Below, one piece after another: positions 1 through 8,280 of a stretch of DNA of 58,288 nucleotides (its first letter is position 1; every line of letters begins with the position of its first letter). The position numbers and the translations under genes are program-made. The notes beneath the pieces are model-generated. The model was not told the DNA's origin and ran no database searches. It saw nothing but the letters and a program-made list of their open reading frames with translations. The stretch comes from an uncultured Granulosicoccaceae bacterium (GTDB lineage Bacteria > Pseudomonadota > Gammaproteobacteria > CALCKW01), in the NCBI GenBank assembly GCA_937925815.1, contig CALAMQ010000008.1, forward strand, positions 1 to 58,288, in the 5' to 3' direction.

Positions 1-901
1 AGAGCAAGGCCAGTGTGAACTCGACGCCAAACGCTACGGCGACCTTCCGCGCTGGCTCGCGGCGCTTGAGCAGCTGCCGAACGTGTCATCGCGCCGCGTC
101 GACCTCGGCCGCGCCGCGCCGAGAGTTGAATTTGATACTAATGCGGATGGCAACGCGCAGATCCACGATAGCCTCAGTGCACTGCACCCTTGGCGCAAAG
201 GCCCCTTTCAAATCAACGATACCTTGGTCGACGCTGAGTGGCGCTCGGACCAAAAATGGGCTCGCATCGAAAGCAAACTCAGTCCACTTGCCGGCCGTCG
301 TGTACTCGACGTCGGCTGCGGCAACGGCTACTTCTGCTTCAGATTAGTCGGCGCAGGTGCAGCATTGGCGCTAGGCATCGATCCCTCGCCCTTGTTCAAC
401 GTGCAGTTCGCAACGCTCAAACGCCTGTTTGGCGACCTGCCAGCGCACCTGTTGCCGCTCGGTGACACCGCCCTACACGACTGCCCAGCGGTGTTCGACA
501 CCGCATTGTCGATGGGCGTGCTCTACCACCGGAAGTCGCCGTTTGAGCATTTGTCACTGCTCTACAACAGCGTCCGTCCCAGCGGCGAGTTGTTGCTCGA
601 GACCCTGGTGGTCGAGGGCGATGTCAACACGGTATTGGTGCCCGCGGGCCGCTACGCGCGTATGCGCAACGTCTGGTTTTTACCCAGCACGCTGGCGATG
701 GCGCACTGGCTCACGCGCGCCGGTTTCACCGACGTGCAGTGTGTGGATGAGTGCATCACCCTGCCCTCAGAACAACGCAGTACCCAGTGGATGCGATTCG
801 AATCCCACGAACACGCGCTCGATCCCAGCGACCCTTCCCGTACAATTGAGGGCCTGCCCGCACCCCGGCGCGCCGCCTTTGTCGCCACTCGACCCGCCTG
901 A
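1..901 (+). CDS. cmoB: CmoB, tRNA U34 carboxymethyltransferase (5' end outside the window)
   Basis: The reading frame is open from base 2, so the gene starts upstream; 299 residues are visible of a family usually about 320 long. CmoB transfers the carboxymethyl group of carboxy-SAM to 5-hydroxyuridine 34 of tRNA, making cmo5U. The visible N-terminus has the family's GDLPRW segment, followed by the HPWRKGPF block and the Rossmann SAM motif LDVGCGNGYF. The MGVLYHRKSP block and the C-terminal RTIEGLPAPRRA ending are also typical. CmoA, its usual partner, would be expected upstream but is not visible. An unknown gene follows after 26 nt, and then mnmD, another wobble-U34 enzyme. Confidence 0.93.
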   Translation, partial: EQGQCELDAKRYGDLPRWLAALEQLPNVSSRRVDLGRAAPRVEFDTNADGNAQIHDSLSALHPWRKGPFQINDTLVDAEWRSDQKWARIESKLSPLAGRRVLDVGCGNGYFCFRLVGAGAALALGIDPSPLFNVQFATLKRLFGDLPAHLLPLGDTALHDCPAVFDTALSMGVLYHRKSPFEHLSLLYNSVRPSGELLLETLVVEGDVNTVLVPAGRYARMRNVWFLPSTLAMAHWLTRAGFTDVQCVDECITLPSEQRSTQWMRFESHEHALDPSDPSRTIEGLPAPRRAAFVATRPA

Positions 902-927
902 ACGCCACAGAAAAACACAGTGATACA

Positions 928-1887
928 ATGTTGCAGCACAACACAGCTCAGTTTGGCATGACATCACCCACCCCAGCAGACGGTGACATTCGCACCGAAA
1001 ACGGCACTCGGCGCATCTTCATAGACGGTTATTGGATTCGCCATTACGAGCCGCCAGACGAGACACCGTCGAACCACCGCAAGCTGATCATCAGCTTGAC
1101 GCGTCGGGCTTTTCACCACACCGAAGCCGGTATCAATACCCCCGGGCACAATCTCGACATCGCGCGTGAAGCGCACGAGAAAGAAACCGACCCAGACCGC
1201 AAACGCGTCAACGCCGCAATGCTCGCCGGCGCCTTGTTCAACCGTGCAACAGACATCTTTACAAGTGTCGTCGACTTGGATCGACGCGGTGTCACCCTCT
1301 CTCGTGAAGACGGTTTGATGCGGGAATGCAGCGCTTGCTTTCTCGAGGCGATGGAGCTGGGTAAGCAAGTCCGGCACTACAGCGGTGAGGAGGGCATCGA
1401 CGAGTTGTGGGGGGAGCCGTGCAAGGCATACACCATGTCGATTGCCGCCTTCTACACCCAGCGCTATCTCAAAATTGCGCAAACCATGCGCAGCATTGAT
1501 CGGGTCACAACTGCAATGCACACCGCATTCACTGACAACGCGCAGTTTAGAGAGCTCACACCCGTTCTAGAAGCCTTCTCAAAAGCAGCCCAAGCACACA
1601 CCGAAACCAGCAAGGGTGATTTGGCGTTTTTCTCTATCTGGCCACGCTTTGTCGCGGCGAGCGAGCAACTCGAGCGGGTCGAGCCGCCGCACACCGATGC
1701 GTCCTGGCCCGAGGTCAAGCCGCACTACCACTTCTGCCTTAAATTGATTCGCGATGGGCGGAATCTGATCAGCTACATGGCCGGTGCGCGCGTGCCGATG
1801 CCTGTGAGCTCACGCAATTACTTGATGACACTCGACCGGTTCAGCACGGAGAGCGCTCCCATCCTCAAGGCCGCCCGCCCTGGCTGA
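928..1887 (+). CDS. Uncharacterised 319-residue protein between cmoB and mnmD
   Basis: I do not recognise the family. The protein appears soluble, with no signal peptide or membrane segment, and looks largely helical. Its N-terminus (about 20-60) contains an aromatic stretch, IDGYWIRHYEPP. A charged helix carrying ETDPDRKRV follows near residue 90, and several His, Cys and Trp residues are scattered through the middle (for example SACFLEAME and GIDELWGEPC). No nucleotide-binding or zinc motif is evident. The start is ATG 928; an in-frame ATG at 958 is an alternative, and neither has a strong ribosome-binding site. It starts 26 nt after cmoB and ends 4 nt before the mnmD start, so the three genes look like one operon. 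A link to wobble-uridine modification is inference from position only. Confidence 0.8.
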   Translation: MLQHNTAQFGMTSPTPADGDIRTENGTRRIFIDGYWIRHYEPPDETPSNHRKLIISLTRRAFHHTEAGINTPGHNLDIAREAHEKETDPDRKRVNAAMLAGALFNRATDIFTSVVDLDRRGVTLSREDGLMRECSACFLEAMELGKQVRHYSGEEGIDELWGEPCKAYTMSIAAFYTQRYLKIAQTMRSIDRVTTAMHTAFTDNAQFRELTPVLEAFSKAAQAHTETSKGDLAFFSIWPRFVAASEQLERVEPPHTDASWPEVKPHYHFCLKLIRDGRNLISYMAGARVPMPVSSRNYLMTLDRFSTESAPILKAARPG

Positions 1888-1891
1888 CCGC

Positions 1892-2563
1892 GTGCTGACC
1901 ACAGCCGACGGCAGCAACACGCTCAAGCGCGGTGATCAGGAGAGTTTTCATTCGCAGCACGGGGCTGTGGCCGAAGCCAATCACGTGTTTATCCAAGCCA
2001 GTGGACTTGCACATTGTTTGGATCAACACCGTCCAACCCGAATTCTAGAAGTCGGCTTTGGCAGCGGTCTCAATTTTTTACTCAGCGCTGACCTTGCCAT
2101 GGCACAACGCGGTGCCTTGCACTACGTTGGCTTGGAATGCGAGTTGGTGACCGCTGAGACTTTTAGAGCCCTAGCGCACGCCCAGTGGCTTGTGCACCCC
2201 TCAATCGCGCAGGCGCTGGAGCAGCACCTGTCGGTCTCAACCACACCAAATCCGCGTCCGTCGTTGCACCACAGTGGCGTCGTGCTGGACATAGTGCTCG
2301 GTGATGCAGCGTCCGCGCCCTGGCCTGAGAGACAATTTGAAATTGTGTTTCACGATGCTTTCAGTCCGGCAACATCACCCACGCTGTGGACTGACAGCTT
2401 CTTAAAACAGCTCATGTCCGCACTCGTCCCGGGCGGCGTACTTGTGACCTATTGCGCCAAAGGTGAGGTGCGTCGAGCCTTCACGGCCGCGGGTTTCGCC
2501 GTTGACCGGCTGCCCGGTCCGCCGCGAAAACGCGAGATGCTGCGTGTGCACGCAGCAGCCTAA
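1892..2563 (+). CDS. mnmD: MnmD-like tRNA (mnm5s2U34) methyltransferase, stand-alone
   Basis: This 223-residue SAM-dependent methyltransferase matches the N-terminal domain of MnmC (DUF752). That domain methylates 5-aminomethyl-2-thiouridine at tRNA position 34. Motifs include the opening LKRGDQESFHS, the SAM loop LEVGFGSGLNFLL at 52-64, and the catalytic DAFSP block at 155-159. The TYCAKGEVRRA block and the C-terminal PGPPRKREML complete the family pattern. The FAD-dependent oxidase domain that is fused to it in E. coli MnmC is absent. The start is GTG 1892, 4 nt after the previous stop. It probably lies in an operon with cmoB and the unknown gene before it. Confidence 0.88.
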   Translation: MLTTADGSNTLKRGDQESFHSQHGAVAEANHVFIQASGLAHCLDQHRPTRILEVGFGSGLNFLLSADLAMAQRGALHYVGLECELVTAETFRALAHAQWLVHPSIAQALEQHLSVSTTPNPRPSLHHSGVVLDIVLGDAASAPWPERQFEIVFHDAFSPATSPTLWTDSFLKQLMSALVPGGVLVTYCAKGEVRRAFTAAGFAVDRLPGPPRKREMLRVHAAA

Positions 2564-2892
2564 ACCACCGTGTGCACGCCACCGGCCCGCGCCAGCACTG
2601 CACCGCCGTGCGCGCACGTCCCTTCTCGGCCACTCATCGCTTGAAAAAGCAAAATAGAAAATGTGGTACCCGGTTGCTAAGCATCCGTCTAGCGGTGCCG
2701 ATACCACCTGCATGCAAGGTGTTTCGGTGGCCGGTATCTCGCCGCCGACGGACATCAAAATGGATTGATAGAAACTTTGCTGCTGTGCAGACGGAATTGC
2801 GCATGATTGCCCCCTTTCAAGCAGAAACGGGTGTATGAACTGATCGCCGATTCAAAGGCGGCACAGCGGGCTCGTTGAGCCGCAGAGAGACC
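2564..2892 (+). other. 329-bp non-coding stretch with competing inverted repeats
   Basis: No convincing gene lies here. GTGGTA at 2663-2668 is complementary to TACCAC at 2702-2707. Overlapping that right arm, GATACC at 2700-2705 is complementary to GGTATC at 2733-2738. The two pairings use the same bases and exclude each other, as in attenuators and riboswitches. A small hairpin (CACCT 2705-2709 with AGGTG 2717-2721) is a third option. GGCTC/GAGCC at 2869-2881 forms a hairpin just before the phosphatase ribosome-binding site. There is no clear T-run terminator and I recognise no known riboswitch class. Function is unproven. Confidence 0.4.
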
Positions 2893-3504
2893 ATGATTGC
2901 ACACGCGAGAACCCTTTTCCTGATCCGGCACGGACCAACAGAATGGAATGCCGGGCACCGGATCCAGGGTCACACCGATATCCCATTGAGCGCGGCAGGC
3001 CGCGGCGTCGTAGCCAACCGCACACTGTCCGACGCACACCGTCAGGCACGTTGGTTTTGCAGCCCTCTGAGCCGCGCACGGGAAACAGCGACGTTGATGG
3101 GCCTAAACGCTGACATCGAATCTGCGCTCATAGAAATGTGCTTCGGCGAATGGGAGGGGTGCAGCAAATTCGACAATGCTGTTGGGCCTGCTCTGTCATC
3201 GCGCGGATGGGCTGGCCAACCGCCAGGTGGCGAGAGCCGAGAAGAAGCCTTGCAGCGCATTCTCGCTTGGCTAGCGGTGACACCGCCGCAGGGCGATCTA
3301 GGCGCCGTCGTTCACGGCGGTCTCATCAAGACATTGTATGCACACGCAACCAATTGGGATCTGCGAGGCGCGCCAAAACACGAATTGAACTGGGAGGCTG
3401 TACACGCCTTCAAACTGGATCGATACGGTCGGGTGATTGGCGGCACATACGCCTGCGAACAGATAGGTGACGAGCGCGCTTGGCAGTTTCCAAAGGCCGC
3501 GTGA
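2893..3504 (+). CDS. Histidine phosphatase (phosphoglycerate mutase-like/CobC-like)
   Basis: This 203-residue member of the branch-1 histidine phosphatase superfamily has the phospho-acceptor motif LIRHGPTEWN (catalytic His13). The supporting Arg in SPLSRARETA (Arg61), the acid in FGEWEG (Glu86) and the second His in VVHGGL (His141) are also present. The family hydrolyses small phosphoesters, such as alpha-ribazole phosphate or sugar phosphates, and the substrate cannot be read from sequence. I chose ATG 2893, preceded by a purine-rich GCAGAGAGA, over an in-frame TTG at 2875. The gene stands alone, convergent with the HD-domain gene, and is preceded by 329 bp with potential RNA structure. Confidence 0.88.
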   Translation: MIAHARTLFLIRHGPTEWNAGHRIQGHTDIPLSAAGRGVVANRTLSDAHRQARWFCSPLSRARETATLMGLNADIESALIEMCFGEWEGCSKFDNAVGPALSSRGWAGQPPGGESREEALQRILAWLAVTPPQGDLGAVVHGGLIKTLYAHATNWDLRGAPKHELNWEAVHAFKLDRYGRVIGGTYACEQIGDERAWQFPKAA

Positions 3505-3541
3505 CGTCAGCGCGACGCCGCCGTGGGCAATTGCGCCCGCC

Positions 3542-4210
3542 CTAGCTCGCTCGAGCTTGGTCGCTCAAAAAGTGCCCAATATTTTGACGTGCTTGGTTTT
3601 CTAGCGCGTCACGGAAGTGGTCCGTGTGGTAAATCCACTCGCGCATCAGCAGACTTTCTAAAAAGCCCCTGTGGGCGGATACGCACTGGCTCAACCGACT
3701 TTGTGGAAATTCCGCGGCGACCAGCTCTGCGTGAGCTGCGAACACCCGCGCATTGGCGCCCAACCCAGCGAGGTCGATATCGGCCAACACTGCGCCGTCA
3801 TGGCTCGTTGGTGGCGTGTTATGCCGTGTATCGAGGATAAACCCGACCACTTTCTCCACCGTGGACTCGGGCAAGTGAGAATGTGCGGCCATCATCCAGA
3901 AATCGGCGCTTGCCGCTTCATTGCCAGCATCGCCCGGTATGCAAATGACGTCGTGAAACCAAATGGCCATCCGCACCGCAGCGCGGTGTTCAAGAAGGTG
4001 TTCGACCTGATCCACTTTCTTGAGCAACGCCAACACATGTCGGGTGTCGTGAAAGTGCCGTTTTGAATCGGCGTGCGCGGTCAGCAGCGAGTCGAACACA
4101 GGCCGGACCACCACGTCATCCAGTGCGCCACCGAGTGCTACCCAATCTGCTGTGAACTCTTTGTATGCGAAACGAGGCATAACGAAGTATCGAATGATCG
4201 CCTTAAGCAT
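3542..4210 (-). CDS. HD-domain metal-dependent phosphohydrolase-like protein
   Basis: This 222-residue soluble protein has the HD-family metal ligands: RHFHDTRH at 51-58, the HD doublet in WFHD (86-87), and a following NE (97-98) in the stretch IPGDAGNEAASA. That arrangement matches predicted metal-dependent HD phosphohydrolases of the COG4339 type, whose substrates are unknown. An in-frame ATG at residue 11 (position 4180) is an alternative start, because the conserved region begins shortly after it. The gene is convergent with the histidine phosphatase and divergent from ugd, so it is probably monocistronic. Confidence 0.8.
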   Translation of the reverse strand: MLKAIIRYFVMPRFAYKEFTADWVALGGALDDVVVRPVFDSLLTAHADSKRHFHDTRHVLALLKKVDQVEHLLEHRAAVRMAIWFHDVICIPGDAGNEAASADFWMMAAHSHLPESTVEKVVGFILDTRHNTPPTSHDGAVLADIDLAGLGANARVFAAHAELVAAEFPQSRLSQCVSAHRGFLESLLMREWIYHTDHFRDALENQARQNIGHFLSDQARAS

Positions 4211-4362
4211 GCTGTTAACTGTTGCTACTGATTACGCAAATGCCGCGCCGATTGTCCCGCCCTTCGCACACCAAGGTCACCGGTTTCGCCACAACTTTTG
4301 AGACTATCGGCCGCAAACTACACTTTGTATAGGTCACCTCCGTCAGGAAACACGGCTGAAGT

Positions 4363-5700
4363 ATGAATATCACTATTTATGGATCTGGCTACGTTGGATT
4401 GGTCACAGGCTGCTGCTTGGCAGACGTTGGGAACAATGTCTTGTGTGTGGACATCGACGAACAGAAGGTCGCGCGCCTGAAGAAAGGCGATATCCCAATA
4501 TTTGAACCGGGACTCGAAGCTGTCATTTTGCGCAACGTCGAGCACGGACGCCTGGATTTCACAACCGACATGGACCGTGCGGTTGAACACGCCACCGTGC
4601 AGTTCATCGCCGTTGGCACGCCGCCGGGCGAAGACGGCTCAGCAGACATGCAGTACGTGCTCGCAGTCGCCAATACGATTGGCGAGCGCATGAGCGAGCA
4701 GCGGGTCATCGTCGATAAATCGACTGTGCCGGTTGGCACCGCGGACCGCGTTGCAGACACAATCCAAGCCGCCCTGACAAAACGTGGTTTGGACACCCCA
4801 TTTGCGGTTGTGTCGAATCCAGAATTTCTCAAAGAAGGCGCGGCCATCGGCGACTTCATGAAGCCCGATCGGATCATTGTTGGCACCGAAGACGAGGCTG
4901 CGATCGCGATCATGCGTGAGCTGTACAACCCCTTTGTGCGCAACCACGACCGATTGATATTCATGGACGTGCGCTCAGCAGAGCTGACCAAGTACGCCGC
5001 CAACGCCATGCTTGCGACCAAAATCAGTTTCATGAACGAACTGTCAAACTTGGCAGACCGGCTCGGCGCCGACATTGAATCCGTGCGTGTTGGTATCGGT
5101 TCAGACCCCCGAATCGGGTACAGCTTTATCTACCCCGGCTGCGGTTATGGCGGCTCGTGCTTTCCTAAGGATGTCAAAGCGCTGGTTGCCACCGCACGCG
5201 AGAACGATTACGAACCCGATCTACTCGCAGCGGTTGAAGCAGTCAACGAGCGGCAAAAGCAGGTGCTATTTAGCAAGATCAACAGCGTCTTTGGCGATGA
5301 TCTCACTGGTAAGACTTTCGCCTTCTGGGGACTCGCTTTTAAACCCAATACCGACGACATGCGCGAGGCGCCGGCGCGCGTGCTCATGGAGTCGCTGTGG
5401 GCAAAAGGTGCGACCATCAAAGCCTACGACCCAGTGGCCATGGCAGAGGCACGCCACCTGTACCCAGATGACGCCCACCGACTGCAGTTGATGGGCACCG
5501 CGCTGGATGCCGTGCACGATGCTGATGCCTTGGTCATCAACACAGAATGGCAAGAGTTCCGCAGCCCAGATTGGCCGCTCATTCTCGATCGTTTGAAAAC
5601 TGCGAACGTGTTTGATGGCCGCAACATGTATGACACGGAATTGATGGCGCAAGCCGGTGCGACGTACCACTGCATCGGCCGTCCAGTTCGCGACAGCTAG
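4363..5700 (+). CDS. ugd: UDP-glucose 6-dehydrogenase
   Basis: This 445-residue enzyme oxidises UDP-glucose twice with NAD+ to give UDP-glucuronate, a precursor for capsule, exopolysaccharide or lipid A sugars. The N-terminal NAD fold starts with [10 protein letters not shown] (7-16). The middle contains [19 protein letters not shown] and the [12 protein letters not shown] block with catalytic Cys266, followed by FPKDVKAL. The C-terminal UDP-binding domain contains [16 protein letters not shown]. Length is typical for the family. AGGAAA about 15 nt upstream could serve as ribosome-binding site. No other polysaccharide genes are adjacent, so the final polymer is unknown. Confidence 0.97.
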   Translation: MNITIYGSGYVGLVTGCCLADVGNNVLCVDIDEQKVARLKKGDIPIFEPGLEAVILRNVEHGRLDFTTDMDRAVEHATVQFIAVGTPPGEDGSADMQYVLAVANTIGERMSEQRVIVDKSTVPVGTADRVADTIQAALTKRGLDTPFAVVSNPEFLKEGAAIGDFMKPDRIIVGTEDEAAIAIMRELYNPFVRNHDRLIFMDVRSAELTKYAANAMLATKISFMNELSNLADRLGADIESVRVGIGSDPRIGYSFIYPGCGYGGSCFPKDVKALVATARENDYEPDLLAAVEAVNERQKQVLFSKINSVFGDDLTGKTFAFWGLAFKPNTDDMREAPARVLMESLWAKGATIKAYDPVAMAEARHLYPDDAHRLQLMGTALDAVHDADALVINTEWQEFRSPDWPLILDRLKTANVFDGRNMYDTELMAQAGATYHCIGRPVRDS

Positions 5701-5716
5701 CGCTTCAATGCAACCA

Positions 5717-5768
5717 GTGGCGGTCCGCACACCGCCACGAGCGTGCTTGCGGTCTACACTCTGACCGC
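5717..5768. terminator. Two consecutive inverted repeats after ugd
   Basis: GTGGCGGT at 5717-5724 and ACCGCCAC at 5731-5738 form a perfect 8-bp stem with a 6-nt loop. GCGGTC at 5749-5754 and GACCGC at 5763-5768 form a second, 6-bp stem with an 8-nt loop. No T-run follows either, so factor-independent termination would be weak. They fill most of the 92 bp between ugd and the MATE gene. Confidence 0.4.
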
Positions 5769-5792
5769 GAGCCTCCCCGATAGAACAACCCC

Positions 5793-7115
5793 ATGAACGG
5801 TTCCACACACGCGTCAGTCTGGCGCATCGCGGGTCCGGTCATGCTCGGCAACATCAGCGTGCCGTTGGTTGGCATCGTCGATACTGCGGTGGTTGGCCAC
5901 TTGGATGACCCGCGCTACCTCGCAACGGTCGCCTTCGGCGCGGCGTCGATCTCGCTGGTGTTTTTCCTCTTTGGCTTCTTGCGCATGGGCACGGGCGGGC
6001 TCGTCGCCCAGGCTGTGGGCGCTGGAGACAAGTCCGCATTGGGCCGAGTCACAACGCGTGCGCTGTTGCTTGCCACCGGCCTTGGGTTGGCTGTGGCGGC
6101 CTGTTCACCGTTGCTGGTTGAAGTCGCTGTCATCGCCAGTGGCAACGGGGAATCCTTTGGCGAGCTGACACGGGCCTACCTCTACCCAAGGTTGATGTTC
6201 GCACCTTTCTCGTTGCTCAACTTCGTCATCATGGGCGTGTTGATCTCACTGGACAGAGCCAAACTTGCACTGGCGGTCCAGCTTCTGCTCAATGCGAGCA
6301 ATATTGTCCTCGATCTCCTTTTCGTCAATGGTTTCGGCTGGCATGTCGGCGGCGTTGCGTGGGCCAGTGCGCTGAGCGAGTGCCTAGCGTGTTTGACCGG
6401 TCTGTGGCTGGTGCGCAAGCAACTGCGACAACTCTGTTCCCCGCCCTCTTGGCAGGAGGTGTACCGAGCGCCGGGTTGGGCGACGCTTCTCACCGTCAAC
6501 CGAGATATTTTTGTGCGCTCAGCCTGCCTCGTTGCATGCTTCTACAGCCTGCCACTGATCGGCGCGAGACTCGGCGAAGGCACCCTTGCCGCAAATGGGG
6601 TATTGCTCAATCTGTTCCTGCTGACAAGCTATACCCTGGACGGATTCGCCCACGCCGCCGAAGTCCAAACTGGCACCGCCTACGGTGCGTCCAATAAACG
6701 CCTGATGCGTGCCCACCTGATTCTGGGCGCCAGCTGGGCGACAGGCTGCGCCCTGGTCCTCTCGGTGATTTTTGCGATCTTTGGCAATCAATTGATCGCA
6801 CTGATGACCTCTCTGCCAGATGTTCAAGCCATCGCCAAAGAGCACCTGTTTTGGCTGGTCGCCACGCCGGTGATCAGCGTGTTGGCATTTCAAATGGACG
6901 GCGTCTACTTCGGCACCACTCAGTCGAGAACTTTGCGAAACGCAATGCTTTGGGCTTGCGCCTTATTTGCTCTTTTGCTCTGGATCTGCGTACCAATCTG
7001 GCAAAATGACGGTTTGTGGTTCGCGTTCTGCGCGTTTATGCTGTCGCGCGGGCTGTTTTTGCTCGCGATGTATCCCTCTATCGAACGGACTTTAAACCAG
7101 ACTCGTGTTCATTGA
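5793..7115 (+). CDS. MATE-family multidrug/toxin efflux protein (DinF-like)
   Basis: This 440-residue polytopic inner-membrane protein has about 12 predicted helices, as expected for MATE exporters, which use Na+ or H+ to expel organic cations and drugs. The opening block WRIAGPVMLGNISVPLVGIVD, with DTAVVGHL following, is the characteristic MATE start. The FFLFGFLRMGTGGLVAQA segment and the second-half TLDGFAHAAEVQTG block are closest to the DinF/NorM branch. It ends inside the murB start: its TGA at 7113-7115 overlaps the murB GTG region by 11 nt, so the two are probably co-transcribed. The substrate is unknown. Confidence 0.92.
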   Translation: MNGSTHASVWRIAGPVMLGNISVPLVGIVDTAVVGHLDDPRYLATVAFGAASISLVFFLFGFLRMGTGGLVAQAVGAGDKSALGRVTTRALLLATGLGLAVAACSPLLVEVAVIASGNGESFGELTRAYLYPRLMFAPFSLLNFVIMGVLISLDRAKLALAVQLLLNASNIVLDLLFVNGFGWHVGGVAWASALSECLACLTGLWLVRKQLRQLCSPPSWQEVYRAPGWATLLTVNRDIFVRSACLVACFYSLPLIGARLGEGTLAANGVLLNLFLLTSYTLDGFAHAAEVQTGTAYGASNKRLMRAHLILGASWATGCALVLSVIFAIFGNQLIALMTSLPDVQAIAKEHLFWLVATPVISVLAFQMDGVYFGTTQSRTLRNAMLWACALFALLLWICVPIWQNDGLWFAFCAFMLSRGLFLLAMYPSIERTLNQTRVH

Positions 7116-8121
7116 ATCCGCATACTCGCTGCGTCAACACAACAGTTTCGGCTTCGAAGTTGAAGCGGCCTTTTTTGCCCGGGCGGGCAGCGAAGACGAT
7201 TTGCGCGAGGCATTGGCGTGGTCCAGCGAAAACCGCCAGCCGCTGTTCGCGCTCGGCGGCGGCAGCAACACTGTCTTCGCGGGCCCGCCAGCCGGATTGA
7301 TCCTCCACATCGGCATCAAAGGCATCGAGCACGAGTATGGCGACGACGGCAGCGTGTTGCTGCGTGTCGGTGCAGGCGAAGACTGGCACACGCTGGTCAG
7401 CCACTGCCTGGAGCAAGGGTGGCACGGTCTGGAGAACCTCGCGCTAATCCCCGGCGGAGTCGGCTCTGCACCCATACAGAATATCGGCGCCTACGGCGTT
7501 GAACTCTCTAAGGTCTTTGTCCAACTCGAGGCAATTGATCGAGAGGACGGCCAAGCTGTCACCTTAGACAAAGAGGCCTGTGCCTTCGGATACCGCGACA
7601 GCGCTTTCAAGAACCACTGGAAAGACCGCTATTTGATCAGCCGTGTCTGGCTCAAACTGCACACCGAGCCAAACCTCACTGTCGATTACCCATCGTTGAA
7701 ATCCGCTTTGCAAGGCCGTGACGACATCGGTCCTCGAGATGTGTTTGACGCGGTAGTGAGTATCCGCAAGGCGCGGATTCCAGACCCCGCAGAGATTGGC
7801 AATTCAGGCAGCTTTTTCACCAACCCCATCGTATCGGCTGAGCAAGCGCAGACGCTGCTCAGCAAACACGAGCAGATGCCACATTGGCACCAAGCAGACG
7901 GCAGCGTGAAGTTGTCTGCCGGTTGGTTGATCGAATTTTGCGGCTGGAAAGGCCACCGTGACGGCCATGTCGGTGTTCACGAGAACCAGGCGCTCGTCCT
8001 GCTGAATCTCGGTGATGCCACTGGCCATGACATCCTTGCACTGGCAGAAGCCATCGCGAAGTCGGTCAAAGAAACCTTCGCCATCGAGCTCACAATCGAA
8101 CCCACCGTCTTGGCCAACTGA
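7105..8121 (+). CDS. murB: UDP-N-acetylenolpyruvoylglucosamine reductase
   Basis: This 338-residue flavoprotein reduces UDP-GlcNAc-enolpyruvate to UDP-MurNAc with NADPH in peptidoglycan precursor synthesis. FAD-binding motifs include LGGGSNTVF, the NLALIPGGVGSAPIQNIGAYG block and the FGYRDSAFK segment. The catalytic serine lies in GNSGSFFTNP and the catalytic Glu is in the C-terminal IEPTVL. The protein is the longer, E. coli-like type I form. The start is GTG 7105, inside the 3' end of the MATE gene, which implies translational coupling; starting with FIESAYSLRQHNSFG matches the family N-terminus. Confidence 0.96.
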   Translation: MFIESAYSLRQHNSFGFEVEAAFFARAGSEDDLREALAWSSENRQPLFALGGGSNTVFAGPPAGLILHIGIKGIEHEYGDDGSVLLRVGAGEDWHTLVSHCLEQGWHGLENLALIPGGVGSAPIQNIGAYGVELSKVFVQLEAIDREDGQAVTLDKEACAFGYRDSAFKNHWKDRYLISRVWLKLHTEPNLTVDYPSLKSALQGRDDIGPRDVFDAVVSIRKARIPDPAEIGNSGSFFTNPIVSAEQAQTLLSKHEQMPHWHQADGSVKLSAGWLIEFCGWKGHRDGHVGVHENQALVLLNLGDATGHDILALAEAIAKSVKETFAIELTIEPTVLAN

Positions 8122-8216
8122 TCATCGCTTGGTACAACGGTGTCCCCGCCTCGCGTTAGCGCATCGCCTCAAAGCGCACCAGCGCTCGCAAAGTCCAGTG
8201 CATGACGTCAACGCAA

Positions 8217-8240
8217 TTGACACGATCTACGCAGCACGGG
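8217..8240 (+). promoter_or_regulatory. Possible sigma-70 promoter before the TPM genes
   Basis: A consensus TTGACA at 8217-8222 lies about 60 bp before the start of the first TPM gene, with a weak TGATAC-like -10 after a long 19-bp spacer. It fits the 159-bp gap between murB and the TPM genes, but the -10 and spacer are poor. Confidence 0.25.
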
Positions 8241-8280
8241 CTGATACCATGTCAGCAATGTCCCAACCAGACTGAGTGAT

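Noticed and set aside
2564-2892. Cobalamin riboswitch upstream of the CobC-like phosphatase
   Set aside because: The phosphatase family made this worth checking, but I found no B12-box-like sequence; the inverted repeats remain unexplained.
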